64,000 bases of DNA, taken from positions 79,517 through 143,516 of the forward strand of contig BLJB01000054.1 in the NCBI GenBank assembly GCA_013423325.1, in the 5' to 3' direction. The notes below the pieces were generated by a model. The model was not told the origin of the DNA. It searched no databases and worked only from the letters and a program-made list of their open reading frames with translations. The position numbers and the translations under genes were made by a program. Below are positions 33,145 through 45,065 of the stretch, piece by piece; position 1 is the stretch's first letter, and each line of letters opens with the position of its first letter. This DNA comes from Usnea hakonensis. Its lineage: Eukaryota; Ascomycota; Lecanoromycetes; Lecanorales; Parmeliaceae.

Positions 33145-34159
33145 TCAAAAAATTTGCGCAGCAGGGGGTCTTGACTGCCTCGTCCCAACACCGTCATGTC
33201 CTGCCGCTCCAAGGGCGTATGCATTCCCATTGACGCCATTCGTTGTCATTCCATTGGTGGGTCCGGCAGGATTCATCATCGCACCGCCATTCTCCGCTCG
33301 TTTCGGATGCATGAGCTCCGCGTTCGAGTGCTCCTGGGTACTGCGAGCTGCCGGCAGCAAATCGATAAAGAAGGTGAGGACGTAAAAAGTGAACACGAAC
33401 GCGACGATCCACTCGAAAACGGCCGCAATGTTCTGTTTGCTGTCGAACGAGGTGGCTACGAAGATGACCGCAAAGATGAGCTCGACAATGATGAACATGA
33501 GTTTGAGCCAAAAGGAGAGGCGCAGGATCCAATGTTGGCGGAAGTGCATGCCAAGTCGTTGGTACTCGGCGCAAATGAAAATGGCGCTGATAACATATCC
33601 GGCGATGAATAGAAGAAGGAAACCGTCGTGTAGATGCGGGTGATGAAGCGTGTCGAAGATGGAGAGAAGGATTAAACCGCAGGTTCCGGCAATGGCAAAG
33701 ATGACTGCGATAATTGGTAAGTGTTATATTTGCGAGAATCTCTCCCAGTCTATGCCTGAGGGAGATTATCGGTGGAAAGCGTACTGGACCAGGCTGACAA
33801 AACCTTCTCAGCCACGCCCAAGTTCCTAGCCAGACGCCCCGTGTGTCGTAACCAACGCTCTGAGGCGAAGGAGAGGTCGAGGAAAACGGTGGTGACACAG
33901 CAGCCTGCGATGAACAACGGTTTCAAGCCTTGAGCGCCAATATCGGATATGTACGCTATGTGTTGGTTGGCGCTCATGGAGGCGTAATGAGGATGCCCTT
34001 CGAGCTCCCAGACAATCAACATGGCCAGCAGCATGCCTGACTTCATCTTAGCAAGTTTCCTATTGAGATCTGATTTTTCTGCTGACCTAGCCATGTGCCA
34101 GCGCTCACGAGAGGCAGTACCCACACAAAAGCGTATCTTAGAGGATTGGGTAGAGCCAT
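33145..34159 (-). CDS. Frag1/DRAM/Sfk1-family membrane protein
   Basis: Three exons (34087-34159, 33785-34036, 33145-33704) give 294 residues. Hydrophobic segments: YAFVWVLPLVSAGTWLGMLLAMLIVW, LKPLFIAGCCVTTVFLDLSF, IIFAIAGTCGLILLSIFDTL, FLLLFIAGYVISAIFICAEY, LSFWLKLMFIIVELIFAVIFV and VFEWIVAFVFTFYVLTFFIDLL (quoted in part), six in all, with the family's IAYISDIGAQGLKPLF motif in the first loop. Yeast Sfk1 is a plasma-membrane protein that supports phosphatidylinositol 4-kinase Stt4 and lipid asymmetry; whether this member does so is inference. The C-terminal tail is cytosolic, Asn/Gly-rich. Both introns begin with weak donors (GTCAGC, GTACGC) but phases agree. Confidence 0.87.
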
Positions 34160-34648
34160 GCTAGAGATATTGGGGTTCTTTTAGCAGGAAGAGAGGAGGA
34201 GAGAGAAAAATAGAGGGCGTGGGAAGTGATTGTGCGTAGGAAGCTAAATTATTGTGACGAGATGAAAGACAGTTGCTTATTACAAATATAAGATTTTATA
34301 GAAGAGTATCAAATTGACTGCAAAGCCAATGGATAAGTAGTAGTATTAATAAATTTATTAGGGTAGAGTCTCGCCAACTCTGTCCCATTAATTGACAAAG
34401 TTGGCGAGACGCACTTATATTCATTTCCATATCAAAACAAGAACAACTTAGTGACGATTGACGACTGTGAGGTGTAAATTACGTCACCCTCGGGTCGCTC
34501 GGAAGGTAGGTACGTAAGGTATATTTGGTCCATATCTTACAGGTACGGAGTACTGTAAATATCAACTCTTTTCTCATCTTCAGTATTCATCCTAACCCTT
34601 GGAATCTCATCAAGGCAACCTCTGTACGCATTTGCAGGCTCAATCCTT
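34160..34648. other. Intergenic between Sfk1-like gene and IRC20
   Basis: The motif GGTAGGTACGTAAGGTATAT lies at 34505-34524, another dispersed-motif copy. An inverted pair TCTCGCCAACTCTGTC / GACAAAGTTGGCGAGA flanks 34368-34411, a potential hairpin (stem about 14-16 nt with one mismatch). Confidence 0.45.
34368..34411. repeat. Inverted repeat, possible hairpin
   Basis: GTCTCGCCAACTCTGTC and its near reverse complement GACAAAGTTGGCGAGAC face each other around TCCCATTAATT. It lies in the shared 5'/3' space between two minus-strand genes; role unknown. Confidence 0.55.
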
Positions 34649-37600
34649 CTATCTGACTTGTTCCAAGCTTGCCCCGTTCAAGTCCGTCCGAGCTTCCGCT
34701 GCAATCCCTCCAAAGTGTCGCGCTACTTCTCGCTCCGCTTCCTGCGAGTAGCCATGCTGTCCCGGCCTGTGGCTGAAGAGACACTTCCACAAGTCCTCCT
34801 GACTGACCATCTCGCCACCGCTTGTTCCTTTGGCCAGGAGATGCCCAAGAGCTTTCCCTTCCAACTCCATCGTGTTCGCAGCGTCAATCTTACGCTCCAG
34901 GCTTGCCTCTCCGCTCCTCTCCACTTTATCACCGGATCGTCCCATTTGCGACAACCGTCGAGTCACCGATATGTCGTAGATGGATTTTTCTACCGTGTCC
35001 TCCACAATATACATCCACACTGTAGTCAGGCTATGCTGTCCGATTCGGTGCACCCTCGCAATGGCTCTATGATTTAATCTTACCGTCAGTGCTATCCTTA
35101 GAAGGGGGGATCAATCAAGCCCAAGACTGTCTTGCGAAAGCAAAAGCTCCCGAGGCATATCTCACGACTCAGGATGCCGAGCAAAGGCGGCATCATAGAC
35201 GCGGAAAATACGTACTGTAGTTCGATCGCGGTGTTGATCAGCGGCTCGCAAAGGAAGACATGTGTAGCATTGACTAGATTGAGACCGGAAGAGTGTGCCT
35301 TAGCATGTAAGAAGAAGCATTCCTTCTGTGGCACAGTGTTAACATTTGGTCTTTCTACTCATCTGTCCTCGAAAACATACGCTAGGGTCGTTGGTGAACT
35401 TTTGTATCCCGTCTTTTTGGTCGATTCCTGTAAAACCAATTCGAAATTTGGTAAAGGCTCTTGCTAGAACATTCAGAAAATCTCGAAACTGGGAAAACAC
35501 AATAGACTTGGCTCCTGGATCGTGCTCCCGAATCCACAATATATGCCGGGCTATGGTATCGATCTTCGTTCCAAACGAGCCGCCGAGGTCAATGTTTTTG
35601 ATCTGATCGAGGACTGTGTCGTGAATCCCTGAATATATTGCAGGTTCTTCTTTGCCGTTCGACGCGGGAAGTTCCTTTCCTTTCGCTTTGCCTTCTTCTT
35701 GCATGCTAAGTAACTGCGGCTTGTAGCTGCACTTCAATCAGCCTTCGAATGATCATTGCGCGCGACAAGGCTCGTAAATACATACGTTATTTGATGAAAG
35801 TCGTTCTTCGTCAGATGCTTTTTACACGTTGGACAATTTCTATGAGATGCCCACCAAAGTCGTAAACATCCCATACAGTATGAATGCCCACACTATGGAG
35901 AACTCCGAGTCAGCATTGCTAATTAGAGGTGAAAAAGTGATTCTCGGGACAGCTTTCAGGAGTAGAAAATCCCTCTTGCTCCCGAAACACATCTTTTGAC
36001 CAATTTCATTACCCAGTCGCAAGGATTAGCTCCTCAGTGTACTTACCGATGTCAAAATACCCACTTCAAATGGCTGCTGACAAATTATGCAGAGTCTCTG
36101 ACTTTCGACATTAGTGGCTTCGTCCCGTAGATGCACCAGATAGCGGCCTTTAGACTTCAATGTTGCGATTCGAGCTTTCGTACGAGATTCGGATGCAATC
36201 TTATTACGCAGAACGTCCTTGCGAGCCTCTTCGCTTAGGTCTTCCTCATAAGGCGCCACAGTGTCCGAGATTTGTTGTAATTGTCGGTAATAATCAAGTC
36301 GCAAGTTCATGGTATCCTTGAACAATTCAATTTCCTGATCTAGACTTACGACTGCCTTCGTTTGTTCCATTGAGATTTGTTGCAGACGTTTCAATGCGTC
36401 GTTGACGATCAGAAGCTCTGCCGCCGCTCGTGTACTGCCTTTCTCGGTCGCTGCCCGGAGAGTGGTCTTCAACTCACGAAATTCTGTGATTGTACCTCTG
36501 ACAGAACCCATGTCCTTGGCAGGCTTGAGTCGGTTCCGAAGGGACAAGAGCTTAAGTAATAGCTCGGGCGAATGACCCTGACCTTCCTTAGCTTGCTTGA
36601 AGGCTACCCCCATTCTTTAATTCTAGGTTAGCGTTCCTTTTCTAAGTAGAGACTTGAGTTAAGGATCTGGGGCGTGAAATCTGTCTGACAAGAACCAAGA
36701 ACCTCAAACCATGCCTTAGAGACCAGAGCACTGTAGGCGCATGGAGGTAGAACGCTTTACATAGAAGACTTACTCGTGCTTGATTAGTTCATTGTCCTGG
36801 CCAGTCAATATGTCGTGTCGATCCGCGATTAGGGCCCTCAAAGCGTCCACATACACATAAACCTAGACGAAGATCAATTCCCAACACAAGACTTGGGCCT
36901 TCCCTCACTGCAACGCACCTCGTCTTGCCGCTTGGTTGAGGTTTCGTATTCATCTCCTTGAATATCAGTATCCTCTTCATCCACAAGCGTGAGGAGTAGA
37001 AGTTCGATCGTCTTATTTCTCCATTCATTGATTTGCGCCGCTTGATTCTGCATAATTACGATCATATTTTCCACCTTCTCAAGGACCATTCGCGACTCAA
37101 TGCCTCCACCGACTTTAAGAGGCGAGATGTCTGGAATTATGACCATTGATTTGGCCTTAACGCTTTCATTGACTTTGCTCATGAGGGTTTCAGCCTTGTG
37201 GTGGGCTTCTCGCAGCAACTCTTGACGTAGAATTTTTGCCCTCTCATATGACGACTCTTCTTTCCTTTGTAACTCGAAAAATTCGGCTGACTCGGATACG
37301 GTCCTTGTTTCATCAGTTTTGATTTGGTAATAAGCGTTAGCAACGAAGAAGGTACACATGTGCTCAATCTCAATGGCTACGTATAGGCTTAGATTAGTCC
37401 TCAATTTCCAGGCGCAGCTCCTCTCACAAAAGCAAGTCATCACACAAGTTTTGGGAAATTTACACACCTGCACGCAGTCTCTGTCGGTGAGGTCCAGTAC
37501 GTATCACTACCGCTGCTTCTATTTCGTCCGTCTCTCCCATGGTCCCTTCAGCAACGCCCAGTCGACTAGTTTCAGCTTTCAATTGCTCTCGGCAATCAAA

Positions 37601-40304
37601 AACCATTGACTTAGCGTCTTCAAGGGTGTGTGACCATATTTCCAGGGCCTTTTCGCTTTGTTCGGCATGTTCAAGTATTTGGCCCCTTCGTGCTTGAGAT
37701 AATAAAAGCTAACGAGGTTTAACAAGTCAGCATTGGTTTGCGAGATCGATTTGTTGGTTCGATTGAAAAGTAAAACAAGGGCAAGAGGCTCTTTCGTCCT
37801 CAGATACCTGGTAAGACGGGTCCATGAGGCATGGCCAGGGACTTAAAGGTATCATCTCTCGAACAATCAATCAAGAGGTTGCTTGGGATTGTACATACCG
37901 TTCGTTCTTCAAAACGAGCCGCAGTATCATTTTGTTCTATCATGACCTCAAGGACTTCACCAACCGTACGCAGAGGTCCTTTACCATTACCTAAGGCTCG
38001 CCTGTTGCGCGCTCCAACTTCAGGATGAAGACAGGTCTGTCGAAGTCGACTCAGCCAGTTACGCATTTTTTCGATGGTAGCGGGTGAATCAGGATTCCAG
38101 TCATCGCTTCGTGGAGCTCCTTCCAGATTCAAGCCGCAATCCTCGGTCATTTGTCCAAAAAGCGTCGAATAATGCTGTTCTTCGATTTGCGTGAACGGTA
38201 CAGTGATAATCACCCGCCTCTGCGGCGGCAATTGAATGTCGTCTTTAATCTGATATTTCGTGTGACGAAGAGCAAGGATACGAAAAATCCGCTTGAAGAC
38301 ATGTTTATGCTTCGTAACGAGACGTTCCCACACATGAGTGGGAAAATCGCAGTATGGTTTGTAGCATAAAAAGTCCAAAAGCCCGAAAAGATCCCTCGCA
38401 TCTTTCTTTACCGGAGTGCCGCTGACACACCTGTTCAGACTCTGGAGTCAGAATTATTCTCAACCAGAAAGCCAATCTTAAATCGCATTGAAAGGACTTG
38501 AGATCATCTCTGCTCTTGAAGACGTCTTGGGACATAGAATTTGACATGGGCTCGAGAAAGGAAAGCTCAAAAACCTACATACCAAGCATTTTCTCTGGGA
38601 ATAAGTTTAGCAACCTTAGCAGCATTTGAGACACCGCTTTCTACCATTTGGGCTTCGTCTAGCACTACTCGCCACCAGTGCATTTGTGTGAGTGGAGACA
38701 GCCTCTTCTTGTACCTCTTTTCGTGGCGTAGACTTCGGTGAGGTGTATCAGCATAGTGAATCTCTCTGGCGAGTACATTATAGGTTGTCAACACAACATC
38801 ATGCTGTGTGCACTGGAGGATAAGCGCTTCGTGATCGCTTCTGCCTGCTTCGACCCGTAGGCCTTCGTAGATGTAGACACTGAGACTAGGAGCGAGGACT
38901 TGCAACTCGCTTTTCCATTGTTGAAGTATAGCAGTAGGTGTAATTATAAGCGTTGCAGAGCACCGTGGTTTGGGGGAAGGAGATTGCTTATCCGGATCCT
39001 GTAAATGTAGACATATCAGTGCAATCACTTCAACCGTCTTTCCCAACCCCATTTCTTCTGCGAGTATGCCTCCCTTTGGTTCGGAGCTCATATTCTTTGG
39101 CAGTTGCTCATCGGTTGTCACGATGCCCCAGAAATGGCTCACAAGGCATTGTCTGCCATCCCCATCATAAGTTTTCACAAACCCATGCGGAAGCCCTGGA
39201 AGTTCCTCAGTAGGCTCATGGGCTCGGACGGCTCCTTCTCGCCAGAGAAGCCATTGAAGGGTTCTCTTTTGAAAGGGATACAGTTCACACTTGAGTTGAT
39301 CGATTGATGGGACATCTGGGGCCATGCCATTGCCTTTAGGCACATGAACGTTATCGTAAAAGTCCCGGGGAGACCAGGATTCCGTCCTTTCTAGTAGGCT
39401 TTCAGGTGCGCAGATGTCTAGTATGTCGTTTCGAGAAACACCAATGCTATCAGACATGCTCCTTGCATCCAGCACTAAAACTCTAACGCAAAGATCGAGC
39501 GTGTGCACACAAGCATCGTGTTCGAGGCCGGTTGTTTGCGCACCAAGATCTAATTTTCGAGACCTCGAGAGTGTGATACTGCTCCTGACCAGAGCTTTTT
39601 GTTGCCGTCGACTTGGAGGGTTGATGGCTACCTGCAATACCCCTAACTACGTAGATTTCGAAGTCAGCACTGCTGACTCCAGGTATACCATGGAGCTGCA
39701 AGGCAGCGTTCGGGACTGAAAAGTCGCTTTTGCTCTCGAAATGTTCCTTGCGACTTGAAATGATTATCGAAAGGAAGAATCCGAAATGTACGTACCGTCT
39801 GCGAATTGATGTCTGACCATATCACTTCGTCGAGAAGAGTATGCCCAGGTGCCGAGGTAATGCGACATGTGTATCCACCTTCTGGTCTCTCCGTGAATCG
39901 CTCCAATACGACCTGGTGCTCTTTGTCGGATGCATCTGGAGACGGCGATGGATACGACTCGCTTGGACTCTTCTGAAATACCTGGTCCAAAGTCAGCGTG
40001 TAGCGCAATAATCCTCGTCTATCATACCAGACTGATATCCACCCGTGCAAGAGTTAGGTAGTCATTAGAATCACTCGAGCAGAGGGCTGTCTGTGACGTA
40101 TCCGACTTTCTTAATTTCCGCCTCTTTCTAGGTCGTTCGGGCTCTGGATCTTGAGATTCAGGAGATAACGTTTTGCGTCCGTCGAGGAAGGCAGCAAGAT
40201 TCTGCGATATTTGATCTGAAATACTTTTTAGTAACTCAGCAGCTCGGGTTGTTGAAGAAGAGTGGCCAACCGTCGAAGCGCAGCCGAATGCTGGTGTGAT
40301 GCAT
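34649..40304 (-). CDS. IRC20: SNF2-RING helicase/ubiquitin ligase, Irc20/SHPRH type
   Basis: Nuclear Swi2/Snf2 ATPase with an inserted RING finger, the SHPRH/Irc20 architecture linked to replication-fork and recombination control. A dozen or so exons. Motifs in order: basic nuclear-localisation stretch RPRKRRKLRK (about 40110), helicase motif I GGILAEEMGLGKTVE (39050), LIITPTAILQQWK, DEAQ-type motif II VVLDEAQMVE (38640), WCVSGTPVKKDARDL across an intron (38420), a 600-residue coiled-coil linker (38000-36100), RING CIICQQPFEVG..CGHSYCMGCL..CPTCKK (36080-35830), and the C-terminal helicase lobe SIVFSQFRDF, HSSGLNLVNATHVFLCEP and ARVHRIGQ. Stop at 34649. The 5' end is uncertain: I prefer ATG 40304 with a 55-nt intron starting GTTGGC; see findings. 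Confidence 0.88.
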
Positions 40305-40715
40305 CGTGAAATTGAGATATGTGACACCCGATTTATGTTGGCGTGTGATTTTGATTATGGTACAAGTGAAGTGGCTGAGCGGTGCGCTGATAATCGGCTT
40401 CCATCTAAATGTGAGTCCATAAAGCAAAGTACTTCAGATACATAAGGTAGGTAGCTGGTAAGGTACTTGGTGAGGACTTAGATATTGCGCTAGCTTAACG
40501 CCGAAACTAATCCCAAAGAACTCTAGACTTAGATCTCGGCAGGATCCAAATGGACCACTTGAGATTACTTTCAGGTACGGTAGAAGATGGTACGTAGTAA
40601 GTGGAAATGATGTTTGTGTATATATTCTATTCTATTCTAATCCTTTTTTGAGCTTCGTAATTCCGATACACCTTTGGGAGTGCTCGAGAGTCTATAGTCG
40701 GAACAGTTAAAGCGT
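40305..40715. other. Intergenic between IRC20 and the SERCA gene
   Basis: The motif AGGTAGGTAGCTGGTAAGGTACTTGG is at 40446-40471. TATATTCTATTCTATTCTAATCC at 40619-40641 is a short TATTC repeat. No gene supported. Confidence 0.45.
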
Positions 40716-43700
40716 CTATTCTTTCTTGGCTCTAATCTGCAAAGGCTTGGGTAGGTAAATCTTTCGCTCAGCGAATTTGAGGATCTCGTCGATAAATCTG
40801 ATAGCATTTGATTAGCATAACTCGACCCTGTGTGAACTCTGATTAGACTTACATTACGGGTATGCTTATCAGAAGCACGGCCTGCCACTCTTTCCAATTG
40901 AGCGGGACGATAGAGAAGAGCGTTTGTAAGAAAGGTGTGTAGAGGAGAGCAAAGTGAAGGACCATGGACAAGGTGATGGCGTAGACTAGGATCATGTTGT
41001 CCCATAGCGGAAGCGTTAGGAGAGACTCGCTAGATGAGAGGGCGTTCATGGCATTGAGCATTTCAATGACGACCAAGCTGAGCTCGTTAGGGCGTGATGC
41101 TTTAGATCCTGGGGGACTACTTACATCGAAAGGGAAATCGTCGACGCAGCCTTTGCGCTCTCGTTTGAGAACATCTCACAGCCAAGCTCTGGAAACTGTG
41201 ATGAACACTGGTGGAAGTGAGACTAAGGGGATTTCTTTAGCACCGATTTTAGTTCCAGTTTTCTTGTAGAGGAGCTCACCAATTGCCAGAATGTAATCTG
41301 GGGACCTTCTGAGTTAAACATGAACCACCAGGCATATCCGAAGACTGTTGCCCCACCCACGTAGATTCCGATGACCATGTATCTGAAAAATAGCCACCCA
41401 CTGACCAGAGCCTCATCCCGGCCCCTCGGTGGCCTTCTCATTACGTCGTGGTCAGGAGGATTGAAGGACAACGCCGTCGCCGGCAGACCGTCAGTCACGA
41501 GATTCACCCACAATAGTTGAACCGGAATCAAAGCCTCTGGCATGCCAGCTGCTGCCGTTAAAAATATCGAAACAACCTCTCCAATGTTGGATGAGATTAG
41601 GTAGCGAATAAATTGCTGGGTGTTGTTGTAGATCGACCTGCCTTCTTCGACAGCGCTTTCTATTGTTGCAAAATTGTCATCTGCAAGCACCATGTCCGCA
41701 GCCAGCTTAGCCACGTCTGTTCCAGATCCCATAGCAACACCAATGTCAGACTTCTTAAGCGCAGGCGCATCATTCACTCCATCACCAGTCATCGCTACGA
41801 CTTCACCGCTTGATTGCAGCAGATCCACGAGTTGGGACTTGTGTGCGGGCTCCGTTCGAGAGAAAAGCGATACTACCTTCGCAGCCTCGAGCTTTTCGGC
41901 GTTACTCAAGGCATCAAATTCTCTGCCAGTGTAGCTCTTTCCTTTCAGATCTTCGTGATCGCCAAAAACGCCAATCTGGCGACAAATAGTCTCGGCTGTA
42001 TTCTGATTATCGCCAGTAATGACCACTACACGAATGCCAGCCTCTCTGCATTTCGTGATGGACTCTGCAACCTCAGGCCGTGGTGGATCAAGCATTCCTA
42101 CTAAGCCGATCAAAGTCATGTTTTTCTCCAGATCACTGTACTCTTCCGTAGTCTTTGCGGAGCTTAATAGAGGGTTGGATCCAACATCCTCTACACTGGC
42201 AAGCGCTATAACTCGAAGTCCGCGGTTCCCATACTCGACAACCTCCTCTGAAATAAGACGTGTGAGTTTTTCGCTCAGTGACACCCTTTTTCCGTTCGAA
42301 CCCACCAAAGCATGTGTGCATCGCTCCAGAATCGACTCTGGCGCTCCCTTGATAAGAAGGCGTTTTTGTGAGCCATTACCAACAAGAACAGACATACTCT
42401 TGCGGTCTCGCGAAAACTCGTACGTAGCAAGAAGTGGGTTCTTCTTCTCAAAGTACTCGCTGGTGTAATGTAACCTCTTATGAACGGGCTTTCCTCTGGC
42501 CATCTGGTTTACGGCTGGTTCTGGGGTGCCTATCTTTTCAACAAGAACACGTAGTGCTCCTTCAGTCGGCTCGCCGACATTGCTGTAAGTACCAGTCTTT
42601 GAATCGAAAGACAAGCGCGATTTATTACATAACGCAGCGATTTCCGTCATCTTCAATACTATTGAAGACGATGCTGCCAGGTCGTTCATATATTTTCCAC
42701 CGGATAGAATGCCGCCTTCTGGAGAAAACGTCGTCCCTTGAACATCGATTTCCTCAAGGTCGGTGCCAGATTCGTTCAAGAAAACCATCTTGTTCACACT
42801 CATCTGATTAGTGGTCAGAGTACCTGTTTTGTCAGAGCAAATCACGCTGCAGCTGCCGAGTGTTTCAACTGAGGGTAGACTCCGGACCACTGCATTTTTA
42901 GCGGCCATTTTTCGAGTCCCTAGAGCCAGACAAGTCGTAATAACAACAGCTAGTCCCTCTGGAATTGCAGCTACGCCAAGAGATACGGCAATCTGCCCGT
43001 TTGCTTAGTAATTTCGTCTTTAATTGAATGCGGTCAGTAATACCTTGAGATAGTAAATGGCTCCTTTGGCCCAGCTGCCATGCGAAGGATCGTTAAAGTG
43101 TTGGATATTGATCAGCCAGACAAGAATGCAGATGACTGTGATGACCTTGGCGAGCATATCTCCAAAGTCGTTCAATTTTTGTTTCAGCGGCGTCGGTTCC
43201 GAAATTTGCGATGTGATACTTTCATGGATGTCTCCAATAGCCGTCGATGCTCCCGTCAAAACCACTAAAGCAGTGGCGTGACCTGTGACTACAGTCGTAC
43301 CCGAGAAAAGCATGTTGACCTGATCTTGTTTAACAGCTCGTGAATCTTGTAGAGCCTTAGTATCTTTGCCGACGCTTTCACTCTCCCCAGTCAAGATTGC
43401 CTGATCAACATTGAAGCTGTTGCTCTGGATCGAGAGTAGTCTGCAATCCGCTGGAATCCGATCTCCCACTGCCACAGAAATGATATCTCCAGGTACGAGG
43501 TCATCCGCTTTTATGCGCTTCAACGCGCCGTTTCGAAGGACCTTGGCTTCATTGGCAGAGTACTCCTGCAATGCCGCAATGGCTTTTTCAGCGCTGCTTT
43601 CCTGGGAAACTCCAACGACGGCGTTCAGAATTAAGATTGTCAAGATCTGTTCTCACTTTAGCATAATCACCACTTAAAAATGTCTTGAATGCACTGACGA

Positions 43701-44033
43701 CTGCAGGATCCACGAAGGCAGTCCATCCCTCCCCGTCCTCGAATAAAGCAAGGACAAATGATATTGCTGCAGAGCCCAAAAGGATTATGACAAGTTGGTC
43801 CTTGAACTGTTCGAGAATGAGATGCCACAAGGGCGTCGGAGGATCTTCCGGCAAAGCTGTGGAGAAATTGTAAGCGCAGTCCAGCTCCAAACAGAGGTGT
43901 GGTGATGTACAGTACCATTACGCCCATACTTTCTCAACGCAATCTGAATCTGTTGTTCGGAGAGGCCTTGGTTTTGATCAGCTGCAAAGTATTCCAGAGC
44001 TTGCTCCGTGGAGGAGAGATATGAAGCGTCCAT
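40716..44033 (-). CDS. nca-1: SERCA-type Ca2+-transporting P-type ATPase
   Basis: Pumps calcium from cytosol into the ER using ATP. Seven exons (43916-44033, 43699-43856, 43044-43646, 41280-42992, 41125-41222, 40853-41077, 40716-40797) give 998 residues, the animal-SERCA size and like Neurospora NCA-1. Visible: actuator TGES, Ca2+-site helix AAIPEGLAVVITTCLALG (across an intron, about residue 300), phosphorylation site CSDKTGTLT, nucleotide-binding KGAPE, hinge MTGDGVNDAPALK, helix-6 site LLWVNLVTDGLPATALSFNPPD, and the late Ca2+-site segment VIEMLNAMNALSSSESL. The C-terminus ends LQIRAKKE with Lys residues close to the end, which could act as ER retrieval. Five introns are under 60 nt; exon 2 ends at a GTCAGT donor. 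Confidence 0.95.
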
Positions 44034-45065
44034 AACGTGCCGAAAAGCCTGGATTGCCTCAGGACACTGACCCCGTAAGGACCGGAGGCTTCTTTGATGA
44101 TGCCAGATAGTGTACGCTTAGAAAAAAGGACAGTGAGGAAACCAGATGCTAGGGAAAAGAAAATCTAGAAGATCAGGAATGAAATGCATCTACTGTACGT
44201 GTCCTTTTTTGCTTTGATTGGCCTTCTTTTCCCCGAACAGCGGAACTCTTTCCGCCCCAAAGTCGACAGCAGAGCCTCAAGCCCTAAGGTACTCCGCGCG
44301 TACTAGCATTCACACCAACACCCGATTATGCAGCATGTTATGCTCTAGCTACCTGCTATTCTACATAGCTCTGCGCATTTAGATGGTGAAGAGAATTGGA
44401 GAGCGGAGGATTTTCGGAAGTGCAAAGTCCAATTACTATGTTGCTTGGCATATCGACCAGGTCGCTAGTTAATTCATATTGCAGCCATTAGTCAATGAAC
44501 GGGCCCCGAATATCTTCGCAACAACCTATACAATGCAAAATTAACGAAACCATTATCAGAACGGCCCTGGGCTGGCTTGAAGATTGGTCATCTTGAAAAT
44601 GATGACATCCATGGGCTGTAGAAAATTGAGTGTACTCTCTAGCAATAAGTTTATGCCGTCGTCACATGGATTGGACGGAGAGATCTGTAAATCCTCATCG
44701 TACATTCATCGAAATGCGGAGCGAATATGCTACGGTATTACGGTACTTTACCCTACAGCAAGTCTAAGCTCTGAGAATAATAATATAAAAGTATACTCCG
44801 TGACTCCGTAAGGTCTGGTCAATGTTTGTTTATCAGCCCTATTTAGAGTACTCTACTTTTGGGGGAAACAGCAAACAGGGCTGATTAGCGTCGTTGTCGC
44901 TTATTGCGCGGCTGGCGTAATTTGCTGTCAACACCTCACCACCACTCTTCCACTGATTTCGTCCTCGAGTCCTTTCATCGATTGTTGAACTGCACATATT
45001 TATATCAAACCTTGCTACGATCAGAAACTACTATTCACCTCTCCCAAACACCAACCTGATACACC
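44034..45065. promoter_or_regulatory. Divergent promoter of the SERCA and 14-3-3 genes
   Basis: About 1 kb with no supported gene. CCCTAAGGTACTCC at 44281-44294 is a dispersed-motif copy; GGTATTACGGTACTTTACC lies near 44732-44750. TATTTATATCAAACC near 44996-45010 is A+T-rich, 60 nt before the 14-3-3 ATG. Confidence 0.4.
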
